Below are positions 56,261 to 64,000 of a stretch of 64,000 nucleotides of DNA, in pieces; position 1 is the first letter of the stretch; every line of letters begins with the position of its first letter. The notes below the pieces were generated by a model. That model was not told where the DNA came from. It searched no databases and worked only from the letters and a program-made list of their open reading frames with translations. The translations under genes and the position numbers were made by a program. Origin of the DNA: Gammaproteobacteria bacterium (GTDB taxonomy: Bacteria > Pseudomonadota > Gammaproteobacteria > Enterobacterales > Permianibacteraceae). Where the stretch lies: assembly GCA_016182845.1 (NCBI GenBank), contig JACPFT010000010.1:186001-250000 (forward strand), read 5' to 3'.

Positions 56261-56911
56261 CTATAGCGTGTGCAGAAAGCGCTCGCCACGCGGTAGGTAA
56301 TAATTGTCGTAGTTCAGGGACAGGACCACGGTCTCGGCATTGCCGGCCAGTTCCTCCCTAGGCACGAAGCCGATCACCCGGCTGTCGGCGCTATTGTCCC
56401 GGTTGTCGCCCAGCATCAGATACTGCCCCTCGGGCACGCGCACCGGTCCGAAGCTGCTCAGGCCGCCGGCCTGGGGCGCGAAGCGTACACGATGACGCAG
56501 CTCCCCCACCGTCTCCACGGCGAACACGCCCTCACCCGTCGAGCGGATATCCGAATAGCCCGCCGGCACGCCGTTGATGATCAAGAGATTGTCCTTCATG
56601 GCCACCGTATCGCCCGGCAGACCCATGACCCGCTTCACCAGGCGCGTGCCCGCCGCCTTGGAATTGAACACCACGATGTCGCCGCGTTTCGGCTCGCCCA
56701 GGCGAACCAGGGAGATATCGCTCAGGGGTAGCTTCAGATCGTAGGCCAGCTTGTCCACCAGGATGCGATCGCCCTCGACGATGGTGGGCTGCATGGAACC
56801 GGTGGGCACGGTGTTCCAGTCCGCGAACGAAGACCGGAAAGCCACCATGAGCAGAAGAAACAGGGCAAGGGAACGGTTTTCGCGCCAGAGCCGGCGCAGT
56901 TGGGTCTTCAT
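56261..56911 (-). CDS. lepB: Signal peptidase I
   Basis: A 216-residue type I signal peptidase that removes signal peptides from exported proteins. One membrane helix (about 15-28) precedes the catalytic Ser39 in VPTGSMQPTIVEGD; the general base Lys93 is in LVKRVMGLPGD, and box E reads GDNRDNSADSR. GGAGG lies upstream of the ATG. At 216 residues it is shorter than E. coli LepB (324) and near the Bacillus length, having a single N-terminal membrane helix and no large insertion. Two small genes precede it on the same strand. Confidence 0.93.
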   Translation of the reverse strand: MKTQLRRLWRENRSLALFLLLMVAFRSSFADWNTVPTGSMQPTIVEGDRILVDKLAYDLKLPLSDISLVRLGEPKRGDIVVFNSKAAGTRLVKRVMGLPGDTVAMKDNLLIINGVPAGYSDIRSTGEGVFAVETVGELRHRVRFAPQAGGLSSFGPVRVPEGQYLMLGDNRDNSADSRVIGFVPREELAGNAETVVLSLNYDNYYLPRGERFLHTL

Positions 56912-57010
56912 GGATACCTCCAGGCTATGCCCGGGACTTCCGCGGCATGCGGAACGAGCAGGGGCTTGGAGCCGGCGGCATCGGGAAAAGTTCTGGACGG
57001 AAACAGACGC

Positions 57011-57256
57011 TTACAATCCGGCGTCGGCCAGGATCCAGCGCACCACGCCGATGAGGCCCAGGACGAAGATCACGACGGCGATGATGCCGACCATGATGTA
57101 GTCGGCCGGTTTGCCGGCCTGGAAATCCCGCTCGCGGTTCTTGCTGCTTTGCACGCCGAACAGGCCGGCGCCGACGCTGGCGATCACGCTCAGCCATCCT
57201 GGTTGTCGGGAAGGAGTGTGTTGGGGATCGGAAACAGGTTCGTCCTTACCGCTCAT
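57011..57256 (-). CDS. DUF2970-type small membrane protein
   Basis: An 81-residue protein with one membrane helix (IIAVVIFVLGLIGVVRWILA) and the upstream pattern GWLSVIASVGAGLFGVQSSKNRERDF typical of the DUF2970 family of proteobacterial small membrane proteins. Its ATG overlaps the stop of the preceding gene by one base (TGATG), and lepB follows 99 bp later. Function unknown. Confidence 0.8.
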   Translation of the reverse strand: MSGKDEPVSDPQHTPSRQPGWLSVIASVGAGLFGVQSSKNRERDFQAGKPADYIMVGIIAVVIFVLGLIGVVRWILADAGL

Positions 57257-57546
57257 CAGCCTATGCCCAGCAATTCCAAGAGATCGATGAAATGGAAACT
57301 GGGTAGCTGGTGGCTATCGAATGCCCAGTCGGCCCAGCTGACTTCCTCGTCTTCCTGCTCGGATTCCTCGGCATAACGTTCGCTTTGCAACGTGGTCGGA
57401 CAGGACTTCTCGGTCTTGGCCAGAACGCGCTGCTCGTCGAAGGGCTTGTACTCCGTCTCGTTCATCTTGCAGGGCGCGGCATAGACCGTGGCGCCGAACA
57501 GCAGGGTCGCGGCGGCAGTGAGTTTGAACATCGACGGAGCTTTCAT
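57256..57546 (-). CDS. Small exported protein of unknown function
   Basis: A 96-residue secreted protein. The signal peptide FKLTAAATLLFGATVYA is followed by a mature part starting PCKMNETEYKPFDEQRV with two cysteines (PCK and SCP), an acidic stretch ESEQEDEEVSWADWAF and an end SFHFIDLLELLGIG. No known domain was recognised. It is the first gene of a likely three-gene unit with the DUF2970 protein and lepB. Confidence 0.7.
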   Translation of the reverse strand: MKAPSMFKLTAAATLLFGATVYAAPCKMNETEYKPFDEQRVLAKTEKSCPTTLQSERYAEESEQEDEEVSWADWAFDSHQLPSFHFIDLLELLGIG

Positions 57547-57589
57547 GAGCGTCTCCTACAGCCTATCCCGGGCAGGCGGATACTGAACA

Positions 57590-57860
57590 CTAGGGTCTGT
57601 TTACCTTTACCGCGCCTTCGCGACGGACTGCCTTTGGGCACAGTCCAAGGCGCGAGGAGCGTGGTGTGCTCATTGCACAGGAGCGACGAGCAACGCCGGA
57701 ATGTGCCCAAAGGCAGTCCGTCCCTTCGGGTTGCGCCCCAAAAGGCGCCATGCTTTGTTGCTCAACATTCATTTAGAATGACTAAACCACATGTTTCGCG
57801 CCTCGCCTGGCGCCTTTTGGGGCGCAACGCGATGGTGCGGTAAAGGTAAACAGACCCTAG
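57590..57860. mobile_element. 271-bp MITE-like element with perfect 24-bp terminal inverted repeats
   Basis: CTAGGGTCTGTTTACCTTTACC...at 57590-57613 is the exact reverse complement of 57837-57860. The outermost CTAG at each end could be a 4-bp target duplication, as used by some IS5-family transposons. Inside are two further inverted pairs: GACGGACTGCCTTTGGGCAC (57632 on) with its complement near 57700-57722, and GTTGCGCCCCAAAAGGCGCC (57731 on) with its complement near 57811-57830. No transposase is present, so it would be non-autonomous. It fills the 310-bp gap between the small exported protein and the carboxypeptidase. Confidence 0.8.
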
Positions 57861-60265
57861 CTCGCGATTATCCGCTTGCGCCGCGCCATGTGCAAGCCGA
57901 CAAAAGTCACAAGCCAGCCCAGGGCGCCACCGCCGCCGCCCGACGACCCCCCTGCCGGGGGTGGCGTCGGCGTGGGTGTCGGCGCCGGACTCGGAATGAA
58001 CAGGGGCGAGCCGTCGTCCTTGAGCCGGAAGCGGCGGTCGGTGCCGCCGCTGTCCCCGGCGACGCCGTCGTCGCGCTCGTACCCGCTCCAGCCGCCATTG
58101 CTCCAGTCCACCGGCGTGGCCGGGTTGCTGTCCAGGAGCTGGCCGGCGAGATCGGCCGTGCCCACCGCCAGTTGCAACAGGGGCGCGCTCAGGGCCGGCG
58201 AGTCGGCCGCCAGGCTGAAGTCAAGCAAGAACGTGTCGTCGCGATAGCGGGCGAAGCCGGAGGCAGTCGTCTGCCAGCCTCCGGCTTCGCTGGCCAGGGG
58301 CAGGCTGAAGCCCGTGCCGTCGGAGCGCTTGCCCTCCAGGGCGATGCTCGGCGCCAAGGCAATGCCCTGGCCGGGGTAATCGGCCACCGAGCCCTGAACG
58401 CGGTGGCGCATGGGTTTGTCGAATTGCAGGCGCAAACGGTAGCTTGTTGCGGCCGCCAGGGCCTCGGGACGTTGCACGTCCTGACGGCGCAGATCGCCGT
58501 CCTGGCGCCATTCGGCCAGGTAGACCGGGGCGCCGGTATCGACTCGGACGATGCTGGCCTTGACCAGGCCGGGCGGGCCGGCCTGGCGATAGAATCCCAG
58601 GCTCAGGGTATCGGCCAGCTCCTCGCGCACCCGCCGGATCTCGGCATTGGGCAGGATAAAGCCGTCATGGGACACACCCAGCCCCCCGTATTGCAGGGCG
58701 CCCTGACCGCTGGGCTCGGTTTCCAGGGTATAGCTGGGGATCTGGAAGCGATGGGCGAAATACTCGTCGGTCGTGCCTATGCCGGAGCCCGGCGGTCCCG
58801 GGTCATAGGCATAGCGGTTGCCGGCCACGGCACGCATCCGGCTGGCCAACTGGGCGGCAAGTGCGTCGCGTCGGCCGTTGCCGGTCATGGAGGCGATGAA
58901 CACCTGGCTGAAGGAGTGGGTGTCCACGTACAGCCGCAGCCGGCCCTGGGCCAGCTCGGCGGCGGTCTGCAGGGTCCGAGTCTCCGACTCGGAGGCCGGC
59001 GCGGGCCCGTGATAGACCAGGCTGGACGGGTTGCCCGAGGAGCCGGTGCTGCTGGCCCAGAACGGCTCGTTGTTGCGGTTGAGATCGATGCCCAGCAGGT
59101 TGTCGCCCAGGGTATCCAGACTCTCGTCCACGCCGCGCATGTTCTTGCGGCGCATGCGCCCGTCGCGCGGCGTGTCGCGGCTGTCGGTCACCCGGGTCGG
59201 GAAACGCTGGGTCTGCAGGAAGCCGTCGACGTTCAGCACCGGCAGGATGACGATGCGCGTATTGTCCAGGAGGAACTGGTACAGGCCCGCGTCGTTTTCC
59301 GCTGCTGCGAAGCGCTCCATCAACCCGGTCGCCACTTCCGGCGTGGACCATTCGCGGGCATGAATCCCGGCATTGAGCATCACCGCCGGCTCGGCCCTAC
59401 CGTCGTCGCGCAGGCCATCGGCATCGGACAGGACATAGGCCCAGATAGCCCGGCCGTTCTCGGTGGCGCCGACCTGCTGCCCGGCGATGCGGGAGCTGGC
59501 CAGATCCAGGGCCTGGTGGCGGGCATGCAGGCTGGCATAGCTGCGAAAGCCGTCCACCGGCAACTGGCTGTCCATCGGCAGGGGCGGGGCATAGCCCAGG
59601 GAGATGTTGCTGCCGCTGTTGTCGAACTGGGTGTACTGGAAGAGCACGGTCTGAGCGGCTTCGGCGCCCAGCTCCGATTTCGCCGCCGGCCGGCTGGCCT
59701 GGGCACAGGAATCGCGCAGGGCGGTCGGCGCGGTCCCGCACAGCCGCAGGCGCGCCGGCGCCGGCAGCTTGGCGAGGCCAGCCAGGAAGCCGGCCTGGGC
59801 CGCGCCCGGTTCCGGCCAGGCCGCGTCGGCCCCCACCGCCGCCCGCTGGGCCGCTTCCCATCCGCGCCAAAACGCCAACAAGGCCTTGGCCTGGGCGCCG
59901 ATCGGGTAGGCGGGAATGCGGAGGTCATAACCTTCGTCGTGGCGGCGCTCGATGGTGTTGCGCTCGCCCGCCAGGCGCTGGGCCAGGCTGCGGAGCTCGG
60001 CATCGGGTTTTGCCCGGGACAAACGAGGCAGGAATTCGGCGAGCAGCTGGGCGCGGGTCAGTTCCGGCAGGGCCCGGGCGTCCAGGGCATCCAGCCACTG
60101 CCGGAATTCGCCGCTGCCGGACGCCGCGTCCATGCGGGCCTTGAACTCCCGGAATTCGGCGCCGGCCTTGGCCTGGCGCAGTCCGCTTTCGTCATAGACC
60201 CGCGCCTGCGCCGTTGCACAAAACCCGACGGCGCAGAGCGCCAGCAGCACATGATTGGGCTTCAC
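57857..60265 (-). CDS. Secreted M14 zinc carboxypeptidase with GlyGly-CTERM tail
   Basis: An 802-residue exported peptidase. A signal peptide (HVLLALCAVGFCATAQA) precedes a pro-region of about 200 residues and the M14 catalytic domain: zinc ligands His302 and Glu305 in GIHAREWST, His450 in YVDTHSFSQ, and the general-base region YTLETEPSGQ (Glu515). After a beta-rich segment the C-terminus has a Pro/Thr linker (SPAPTPTPTPPPAGG), then SSGGGGGALGWL, a hydrophobic stretch and basic HMARRKR: a GlyGly-CTERM signal recognised by rhombosortase. It therefore should be processed and released or lipid-anchored at the outer surface. Its stop codon (57857-57859) is part of the terminal CTAG of the MITE-like element. 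Confidence 0.9.
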   Translation of the reverse strand: MKPNHVLLALCAVGFCATAQARVYDESGLRQAKAGAEFREFKARMDAASGSGEFRQWLDALDARALPELTRAQLLAEFLPRLSRAKPDAELRSLAQRLAGERNTIERRHDEGYDLRIPAYPIGAQAKALLAFWRGWEAAQRAAVGADAAWPEPGAAQAGFLAGLAKLPAPARLRLCGTAPTALRDSCAQASRPAAKSELGAEAAQTVLFQYTQFDNSGSNISLGYAPPLPMDSQLPVDGFRSYASLHARHQALDLASSRIAGQQVGATENGRAIWAYVLSDADGLRDDGRAEPAVMLNAGIHAREWSTPEVATGLMERFAAAENDAGLYQFLLDNTRIVILPVLNVDGFLQTQRFPTRVTDSRDTPRDGRMRRKNMRGVDESLDTLGDNLLGIDLNRNNEPFWASSTGSSGNPSSLVYHGPAPASESETRTLQTAAELAQGRLRLYVDTHSFSQVFIASMTGNGRRDALAAQLASRMRAVAGNRYAYDPGPPGSGIGTTDEYFAHRFQIPSYTLETEPSGQGALQYGGLGVSHDGFILPNAEIRRVREELADTLSLGFYRQAGPPGLVKASIVRVDTGAPVYLAEWRQDGDLRRQDVQRPEALAAATSYRLRLQFDKPMRHRVQGSVADYPGQGIALAPSIALEGKRSDGTGFSLPLASEAGGWQTTASGFARYRDDTFLLDFSLAADSPALSAPLLQLAVGTADLAGQLLDSNPATPVDWSNGGWSGYERDDGVAGDSGGTDRRFRLKDDGSPLFIPSPAPTPTPTPPPAGGSSGGGGGALGWLVTFVGLHMARRKRIIAS

Positions 60266-60353
60266 GACGGCCTCCGACGAAACATTCCGTATTTACCCAG
60301 AATAGACGTCGGGAGGCAAGAGCGACAGGGCATTAATTCACAAGCGCGGCCAC

Positions 60354-61706
60354 TCAGCCGGCCTTGTGGGCGGCACGCTCCTGGCTGCGCCGGCAGGCGA
60401 CGATGGACAGGGCCATTTCCAGGGCCTGCTCGTAATTGAGGCGCGGATCGACGAGGCTCTTGTAGGCCCGGCGCAGATCGGCTTCCTTGAGGCCCCGGGC
60501 GCCGCCTAGGCATTCGGTGACGTCGTCGCCGGTCAGTTCGAAGTGCACGCCGCCCAGGCGCGAGCCGGCCTCGGCATGCAGGGCGAAGGCCTGTTCCAGC
60601 TCGGCCAGGATGTCGTTGAAACGGCGAGTCTTGTAGCCGGCGCTGGTGCTCGCGGTGTTGCCGTGCATGGGATCGGCGATCCACAGGGGGCGGCGGCCGC
60701 TGGCCTGCACGGCCTTGAGCAGGGGCGGCAGGCCCTGCGCGATCTTGCCGGCCCCCATGCGATGGATCAGGGTGATGCGGCCCGGTTCCTGACGCGGGTC
60801 GAGGACGTCCAGCAAGCGCAGCAGCTCCTCGGGCTTCACGCCCGGGCCGACCTTCAACCCTAAGGGATTGGCGATGCCCCGGGCGTATTCCACATGGGCC
60901 GAATCCAGCTGGGCGGTGCGCATGCCCACCCAAGGAAAATGGGTGGAGAGGTTATACCAACGGCCGTCCTGGTCCCGGGTCATGGCCTGCTCGAAATGCA
61001 GATGCAGGGCCTCGTGACTGGTGTAGAAGTCCACGCGCTTCAGTTCCGGCGGTCGGCCGCCGGCCACCAGTTCGAAGAAGCGCAGATTGTGCTTGAGCTC
61101 GTCCACCAGGTCCCGGTACTCCCCGGCCAGCGGCGAGTGCTGGACGAAGTCCAGATCCCAGTTCTCCGGATGACCCAGGTCGGCGAAGCCGGACTCGGTG
61201 AGGGCGCGGATGTAATTGAGGGTCAGGGCCGCCAGGCTGTAGCCGGTCAGGAGGCGGCGCGGATCGGGGGTGCGCGACTCGGGAGTGAACTCGGCGCCGT
61301 TAATCAGATCGCCCCGATAGCTGGGCAGACTGATGCCGTCGCGGGTCTCCAGCTCGTCCGAGCGGGGCTTGGCGTATTGGCCGGCGATGCGGCCGATGCG
61401 CACGATGGGCGTCTCCAGGCCGTGCACCAGGACCAGGCTCATCTGCAGCAGGATCTTGAGCTTGTTGGTGATGGAGGCGGTGGAGCAGTCGGCGAAGGAC
61501 TCGGCGCAGTCCCCGCCCTGGAGCACGAAGCGCCGGCCGGCGGCGGCCTCGGCGAGCTGGGCCTTGAGGCGCTCCACCTCCGCCACGGTGACCAGGGGCG
61601 GCAGGCCGGACAGCTCGTCCGTGGCGCGCGCCAGGGCCGACTCGTCGGGATAACGGGCCTGCTGGGTCAGTAGGGGTTTAGAAGCCCAGGAATCGGGACG
61701 CCACAT
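60354..61706 (-). CDS. Class II (plant-type) DAHP synthase
   Basis: A 450-residue 3-deoxy-7-phosphoheptulonate synthase, the entry to the shikimate pathway, condensing phosphoenolpyruvate and erythrose 4-phosphate. ATG 61706 gives MWRPDSWASKPLLTQQARYP, the class II start pattern. Motifs include FVLQGGDCAESFAD, RIGRIAGQYAKPRS, GDLINGAEFTPESRTPD and WVGMRTAQLDSAHVEY, and the metal-site regions HRMGAGKIA, DPMHGNT and HFELTGDDVTEC. Unlike class I AroF/G/H it is found in plants and many bacteria, often linked to secondary metabolism, but here no such genes flank it. Confidence 0.93.
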   Translation of the reverse strand: MWRPDSWASKPLLTQQARYPDESALARATDELSGLPPLVTVAEVERLKAQLAEAAAGRRFVLQGGDCAESFADCSTASITNKLKILLQMSLVLVHGLETPIVRIGRIAGQYAKPRSDELETRDGISLPSYRGDLINGAEFTPESRTPDPRRLLTGYSLAALTLNYIRALTESGFADLGHPENWDLDFVQHSPLAGEYRDLVDELKHNLRFFELVAGGRPPELKRVDFYTSHEALHLHFEQAMTRDQDGRWYNLSTHFPWVGMRTAQLDSAHVEYARGIANPLGLKVGPGVKPEELLRLLDVLDPRQEPGRITLIHRMGAGKIAQGLPPLLKAVQASGRRPLWIADPMHGNTASTSAGYKTRRFNDILAELEQAFALHAEAGSRLGGVHFELTGDDVTECLGGARGLKEADLRRAYKSLVDPRLNYEQALEMALSIVACRRSQERAAHKAG

Positions 61707-61771
61707 GGCACACTCGGGGCGGGGAGAATGCCCCGATCCTACACTGCGTTGCGGCACCGCGCCATGACGGT

Positions 61772-64000
61772 TTACACGCCGATGGCGGCATAGCGCGCCG
61801 CGATCAACTCCGTCAGGTCCAAGAGTTCGCCGAAAGCGGTGATGGTATGAAACTCGTCGTGCAGTTGGGTGGCGCGGTGGCGGGCGTTGTTGCGGATGAA
61901 GGCCATTTCTTCCTCGTATTCCGCGTCCGGATACGGCAGGGAGGCCATGAGCTGCACGCGCAGGAAGCGGTGTTCGAACTTGTCGCGGGCCGCCGCCACG
62001 AAGGCGCGCAGGGCGTCGCCCTTGAGCTGCAGGCTGTTGCTGCCGCGCATCAGCTCGCAGCCCGCCGCCGCGTCGAATTGCTTGAAGACATAGCTCTCGG
62101 CATTGAAGATCCGGCCCTTGGGCCGCTCCTTCTCGTTGAGCAGCTGGGCGGCGGAGAGCATGGGCTTGAGCAGGGTGGGACTGCCCAGGCCCGCGAAATC
62201 GAACTCGCCGATCTCGTCGCGGAAGAACCACAGCAGGGGATCGGCCTGTTCGCTGATGCCCACCCGGGTCAGCCAGTGGCGGTGTTGGGCATCGCGGCTG
62301 ATGACGAAGGGCAGGGATTGCAGGTTGTCGCCCACCAGGCTTTCCAGCCACTGAGCCTCGGCCACCAGCTGGCGCTCGGAAATGTCTTCCTGGAGCTTGT
62401 CCCGGTTGTTCTCGATGAGTTTGCGGAAGAACTCCGAGCCCAGGTGATAGCCGACGATCTCCTCGCGCACCAGGCACACGGTCTTGCCGTCGTAGGAGGT
62501 GGTGACCACCTGGTAGGGCAGGTCGACGAGCTTCATGTCCTTGACCACCTTGGCGAGGCTGGTCAGGCTCAGCTTGACCAGCTCCCGGTGGTAGAGCTTG
62601 ATCGGGGTGTTCAGGATGATTTTCAGGCCGCGCGTGGAGAAATCCACGGTCTCGCCGGCATAGCGTTCGCCGCCGGCGAAGAGCTCCACCTCGGTCTTGT
62701 GGATGAAGCGCTCCTCGACACGCCGGGATCGGTAGCCCAGGCGCACGCCATGGGGCTTGGCCACGGCGCCGGGCGGGTTGAGGAAGGCATCCTCCTCCAG
62801 GGCCAGATCGGCCATCTCGTCCAGGCTGCGCACCTTCAGCTCGGTGGCCTTCTCGAACTGCTCGGTGATCTCGAACACCGCGCCGGCGAAGCTCAGGCCC
62901 TGGAAGCGCGAGCGGATCTTCGCCGCCAGGGCTTCGTCCTTCTCGTCGAGCACGGCCATGACGTCGCGGATGCGCTCTTCCTGGGGTGGGATCAGGGGTT
63001 TCACGCGCAACAGGTAGACGCGCAGGCTCTGCGCCCAATGCCCCCGGGAGATGAAATCGCGCCGGCTCTCGGCGCTCAAGAATTCGTGGTCGGCACCGGT
63101 GAACAATACCGGCTTGCCGTTGCGCTGACCGGTATAGCAGTACACCAGCAGGGATTCCTCGCGCTCGGAGCGACGCACCAGCTCCGCCAGGCGCTCGGGG
63201 CGCAGCAGCCGGGCCAGGAATTCGCCGGGCCCGCAGGCCGGGGATTGCAGCAGGCTGCCGTTGCAGCTGGACACGCCGAACAGGGCCAGGGTCTGGCCGC
63301 GCAGGAAGAAGGGCACATGCCCCAGGACCTGGCCGTAGAGCTGGCCATAGACCCGGGCCTTCAGGGCCATGATGCTGTCTTCCAGATCGATCTTGTAGCG
63401 GCGCTGGTTGGTTTCGATGAAGTCGCCGAGGAAGCGCTCGAAATAGGCCTGGGACTCGTCGACTTGGCGCTGCACGAAGAGCAGTTGCTTACCCTGCTTC
63501 TCGCCGACCTTGACGATGCGGTAGGGAATGGGCTGGTGGTTGAAGCGCTCGCTCTCCTGCAGGGCAATGAAATGCACACCCACCACCCGCCCCACTTCCA
63601 GGGGCACGGGATTGGCCAGGGCCAGCTTGCAGCCGCCCAGGGACAGGTCGGCGGTCTTGGCGGCGACGGGCTTGCCCTCTCCCAGATAGAGATTGACGGC
63701 GGTGATATAGGTCAAACGCGTCTCGCCGCGCTGGGCGGAATAACCGAAGGGCAGGATTTCCACCTCGTGGGCCGGCTCCAGCTCCTGCATGCCCGGCGCC
63801 AGGGCGATGCGTTCGGCGGCGGAGATCTTCTGCTCGGCGACGCGCGCGCGCTTGACCCGCTCGGTCTTCTCCTTGGCCTCCTGCATCTTGTAGGTGTGCT
63901 CGGCATTGGTGACGCGCTCGAACACGCCCTGGGTGTATTTCCCGCCGAAATCATGCACCGCCGCCTCGAACAGGTTGCGGCACTGGTCGTCCAGGAAATG
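61772..64000 (-). CDS. Two-PilZ-domain protein (5' end outside the window)
   Basis: At least 743 residues; the frame is open to the last base of the window (FLDDQCRNLFEAAVHDFGG at the edge), so the start lies beyond it. Two PilZ-type modules are visible: one around RGETRLTYITAVNL...TADLSLGGCKLAL, the other around LGYRSRRVEERF...GETVDFSTRGLKIIL. Each has an RxxxR-like basic cluster and a [D/N]xSxxG motif, the c-di-GMP binding signature. A middle region of about 200 residues separates them and a C-terminal region of about 300 residues has no recognised domain. It is a candidate effector of the c-di-GMP signalling protein at 35239. Confidence 0.82.
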   Translation of the reverse strand, partial: HFLDDQCRNLFEAAVHDFGGKYTQGVFERVTNAEHTYKMQEAKEKTERVKRARVAEQKISAAERIALAPGMQELEPAHEVEILPFGYSAQRGETRLTYITAVNLYLGEGKPVAAKTADLSLGGCKLALANPVPLEVGRVVGVHFIALQESERFNHQPIPYRIVKVGEKQGKQLLFVQRQVDESQAYFERFLGDFIETNQRRYKIDLEDSIMALKARVYGQLYGQVLGHVPFFLRGQTLALFGVSSCNGSLLQSPACGPGEFLARLLRPERLAELVRRSEREESLLVYCYTGQRNGKPVLFTGADHEFLSAESRRDFISRGHWAQSLRVYLLRVKPLIPPQEERIRDVMAVLDEKDEALAAKIRSRFQGLSFAGAVFEITEQFEKATELKVRSLDEMADLALEEDAFLNPPGAVAKPHGVRLGYRSRRVEERFIHKTEVELFAGGERYAGETVDFSTRGLKIILNTPIKLYHRELVKLSLTSLAKVVKDMKLVDLPYQVVTTSYDGKTVCLVREEIVGYHLGSEFFRKLIENNRDKLQEDISERQLVAEAQWLESLVGDNLQSLPFVISRDAQHRHWLTRVGISEQADPLLWFFRDEIGEFDFAGLGSPTLLKPMLSAAQLLNEKERPKGRIFNAESYVFKQFDAAAGCELMRGSNSLQLKGDALRAFVAAARDKFEHRFLRVQLMASLPYPDAEYEEEMAFIRNNARHRATQLHDEFHTITAFGELLDLTELIAARYAAIGV

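Noticed and set aside
57791-60439. 882-residue frame opposite the M14 carboxypeptidase
   Set aside because: Shadow frame running through the MITE-like element and the antisense of a clear peptidase gene.

Overview
The window is a 64 kb stretch of a GC-rich (by eye well above 60%) proteobacterial chromosome, most likely a gammaproteobacterium. The pointers are the order hrcA-grpE-dnaK-dnaJ-dapB with nadK divergent from hrcA, an ompR-envZ pair, a bioB-bioF-bioH-bioC-bioD cluster, dsbB, a Dam-type methylase, a class I polyhydroxyalkanoate (PHA) synthase, and both PEP-CTERM and GlyGly-CTERM surface-sorting tails. Genus cannot be assigned from the sequence alone. I see no rRNA, tRNA, CRISPR array or intact transposase gene.

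Layout. 1-3.8 kb: a transketolase cut by the window edge, then a coiled-coil protein and a TonB-like proline-rich protein, neither recognised further. 4.0-16.7 kb: a collagen/hydroxyproline island. Two secreted M9 metallopeptidases (761 and 304 aa) flank a PAS-AraC regulator and a complete trans-4-hydroxyproline pathway (epimerase, three-subunit D-hydroxyproline dehydrogenase, deaminase, 2-oxoglutarate semialdehyde dehydrogenase), with a ThrE-type exporter. The enzymes would cut collagen-like protein outside the cell and convert hydroxyproline to 2-oxoglutarate inside. 16.8-25.4 kb: dapB, a PEP-CTERM protein with a sigma-54-type promoter, the heat-shock chaperone block with two sigma-32-like promoters, NAD kinase and dsbB. 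25.6-28.5 kb: a small membrane protein, a candidate small RNA and tex.

28.8-35.1 kb: a TonB-dependent receptor with a short-chain dehydrogenase, converging on an unusual operon of a ThDP-dependent acetolactate-synthase-like enzyme and two adjacent, dissimilar citrate-synthase-fold proteins that lack the expected catalytic histidines. This is the part whose biochemistry I cannot assign. 35.2-40.4 kb: a signalling operon of substrate-binding protein, hybrid-like histidine kinase and REC-REC-PAS-GGDEF-EAL protein. 40.5-47.8 kb: ompR-envZ and the biotin genes. 47.9-52.7 kb: two small FlgG-tail/SprA-like genes, dam, an RsuA-type pseudouridine synthase, an esterase and a lower-GC pair of orphan genes. 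53.4-56.2 kb: PHA genes (phaC, a MaoC hydratase, a phasin). 56.3-64 kb: signal peptidase I with two small genes, an M14 carboxypeptidase with a GlyGly-CTERM tail, a class II DAHP synthase and a two-PilZ-domain protein cut by the window edge.

The intergenic space is unusually full of dispersed structured repeats. They include six copies of a REP-like family, two inverted-orientation copies of a roughly 530-650 bp long-palindrome element (one lying inside the hydroxyproline operon), a 271 bp MITE-like element whose end coincides with the stop codon of the carboxypeptidase gene, and several smaller inverted-repeat families.
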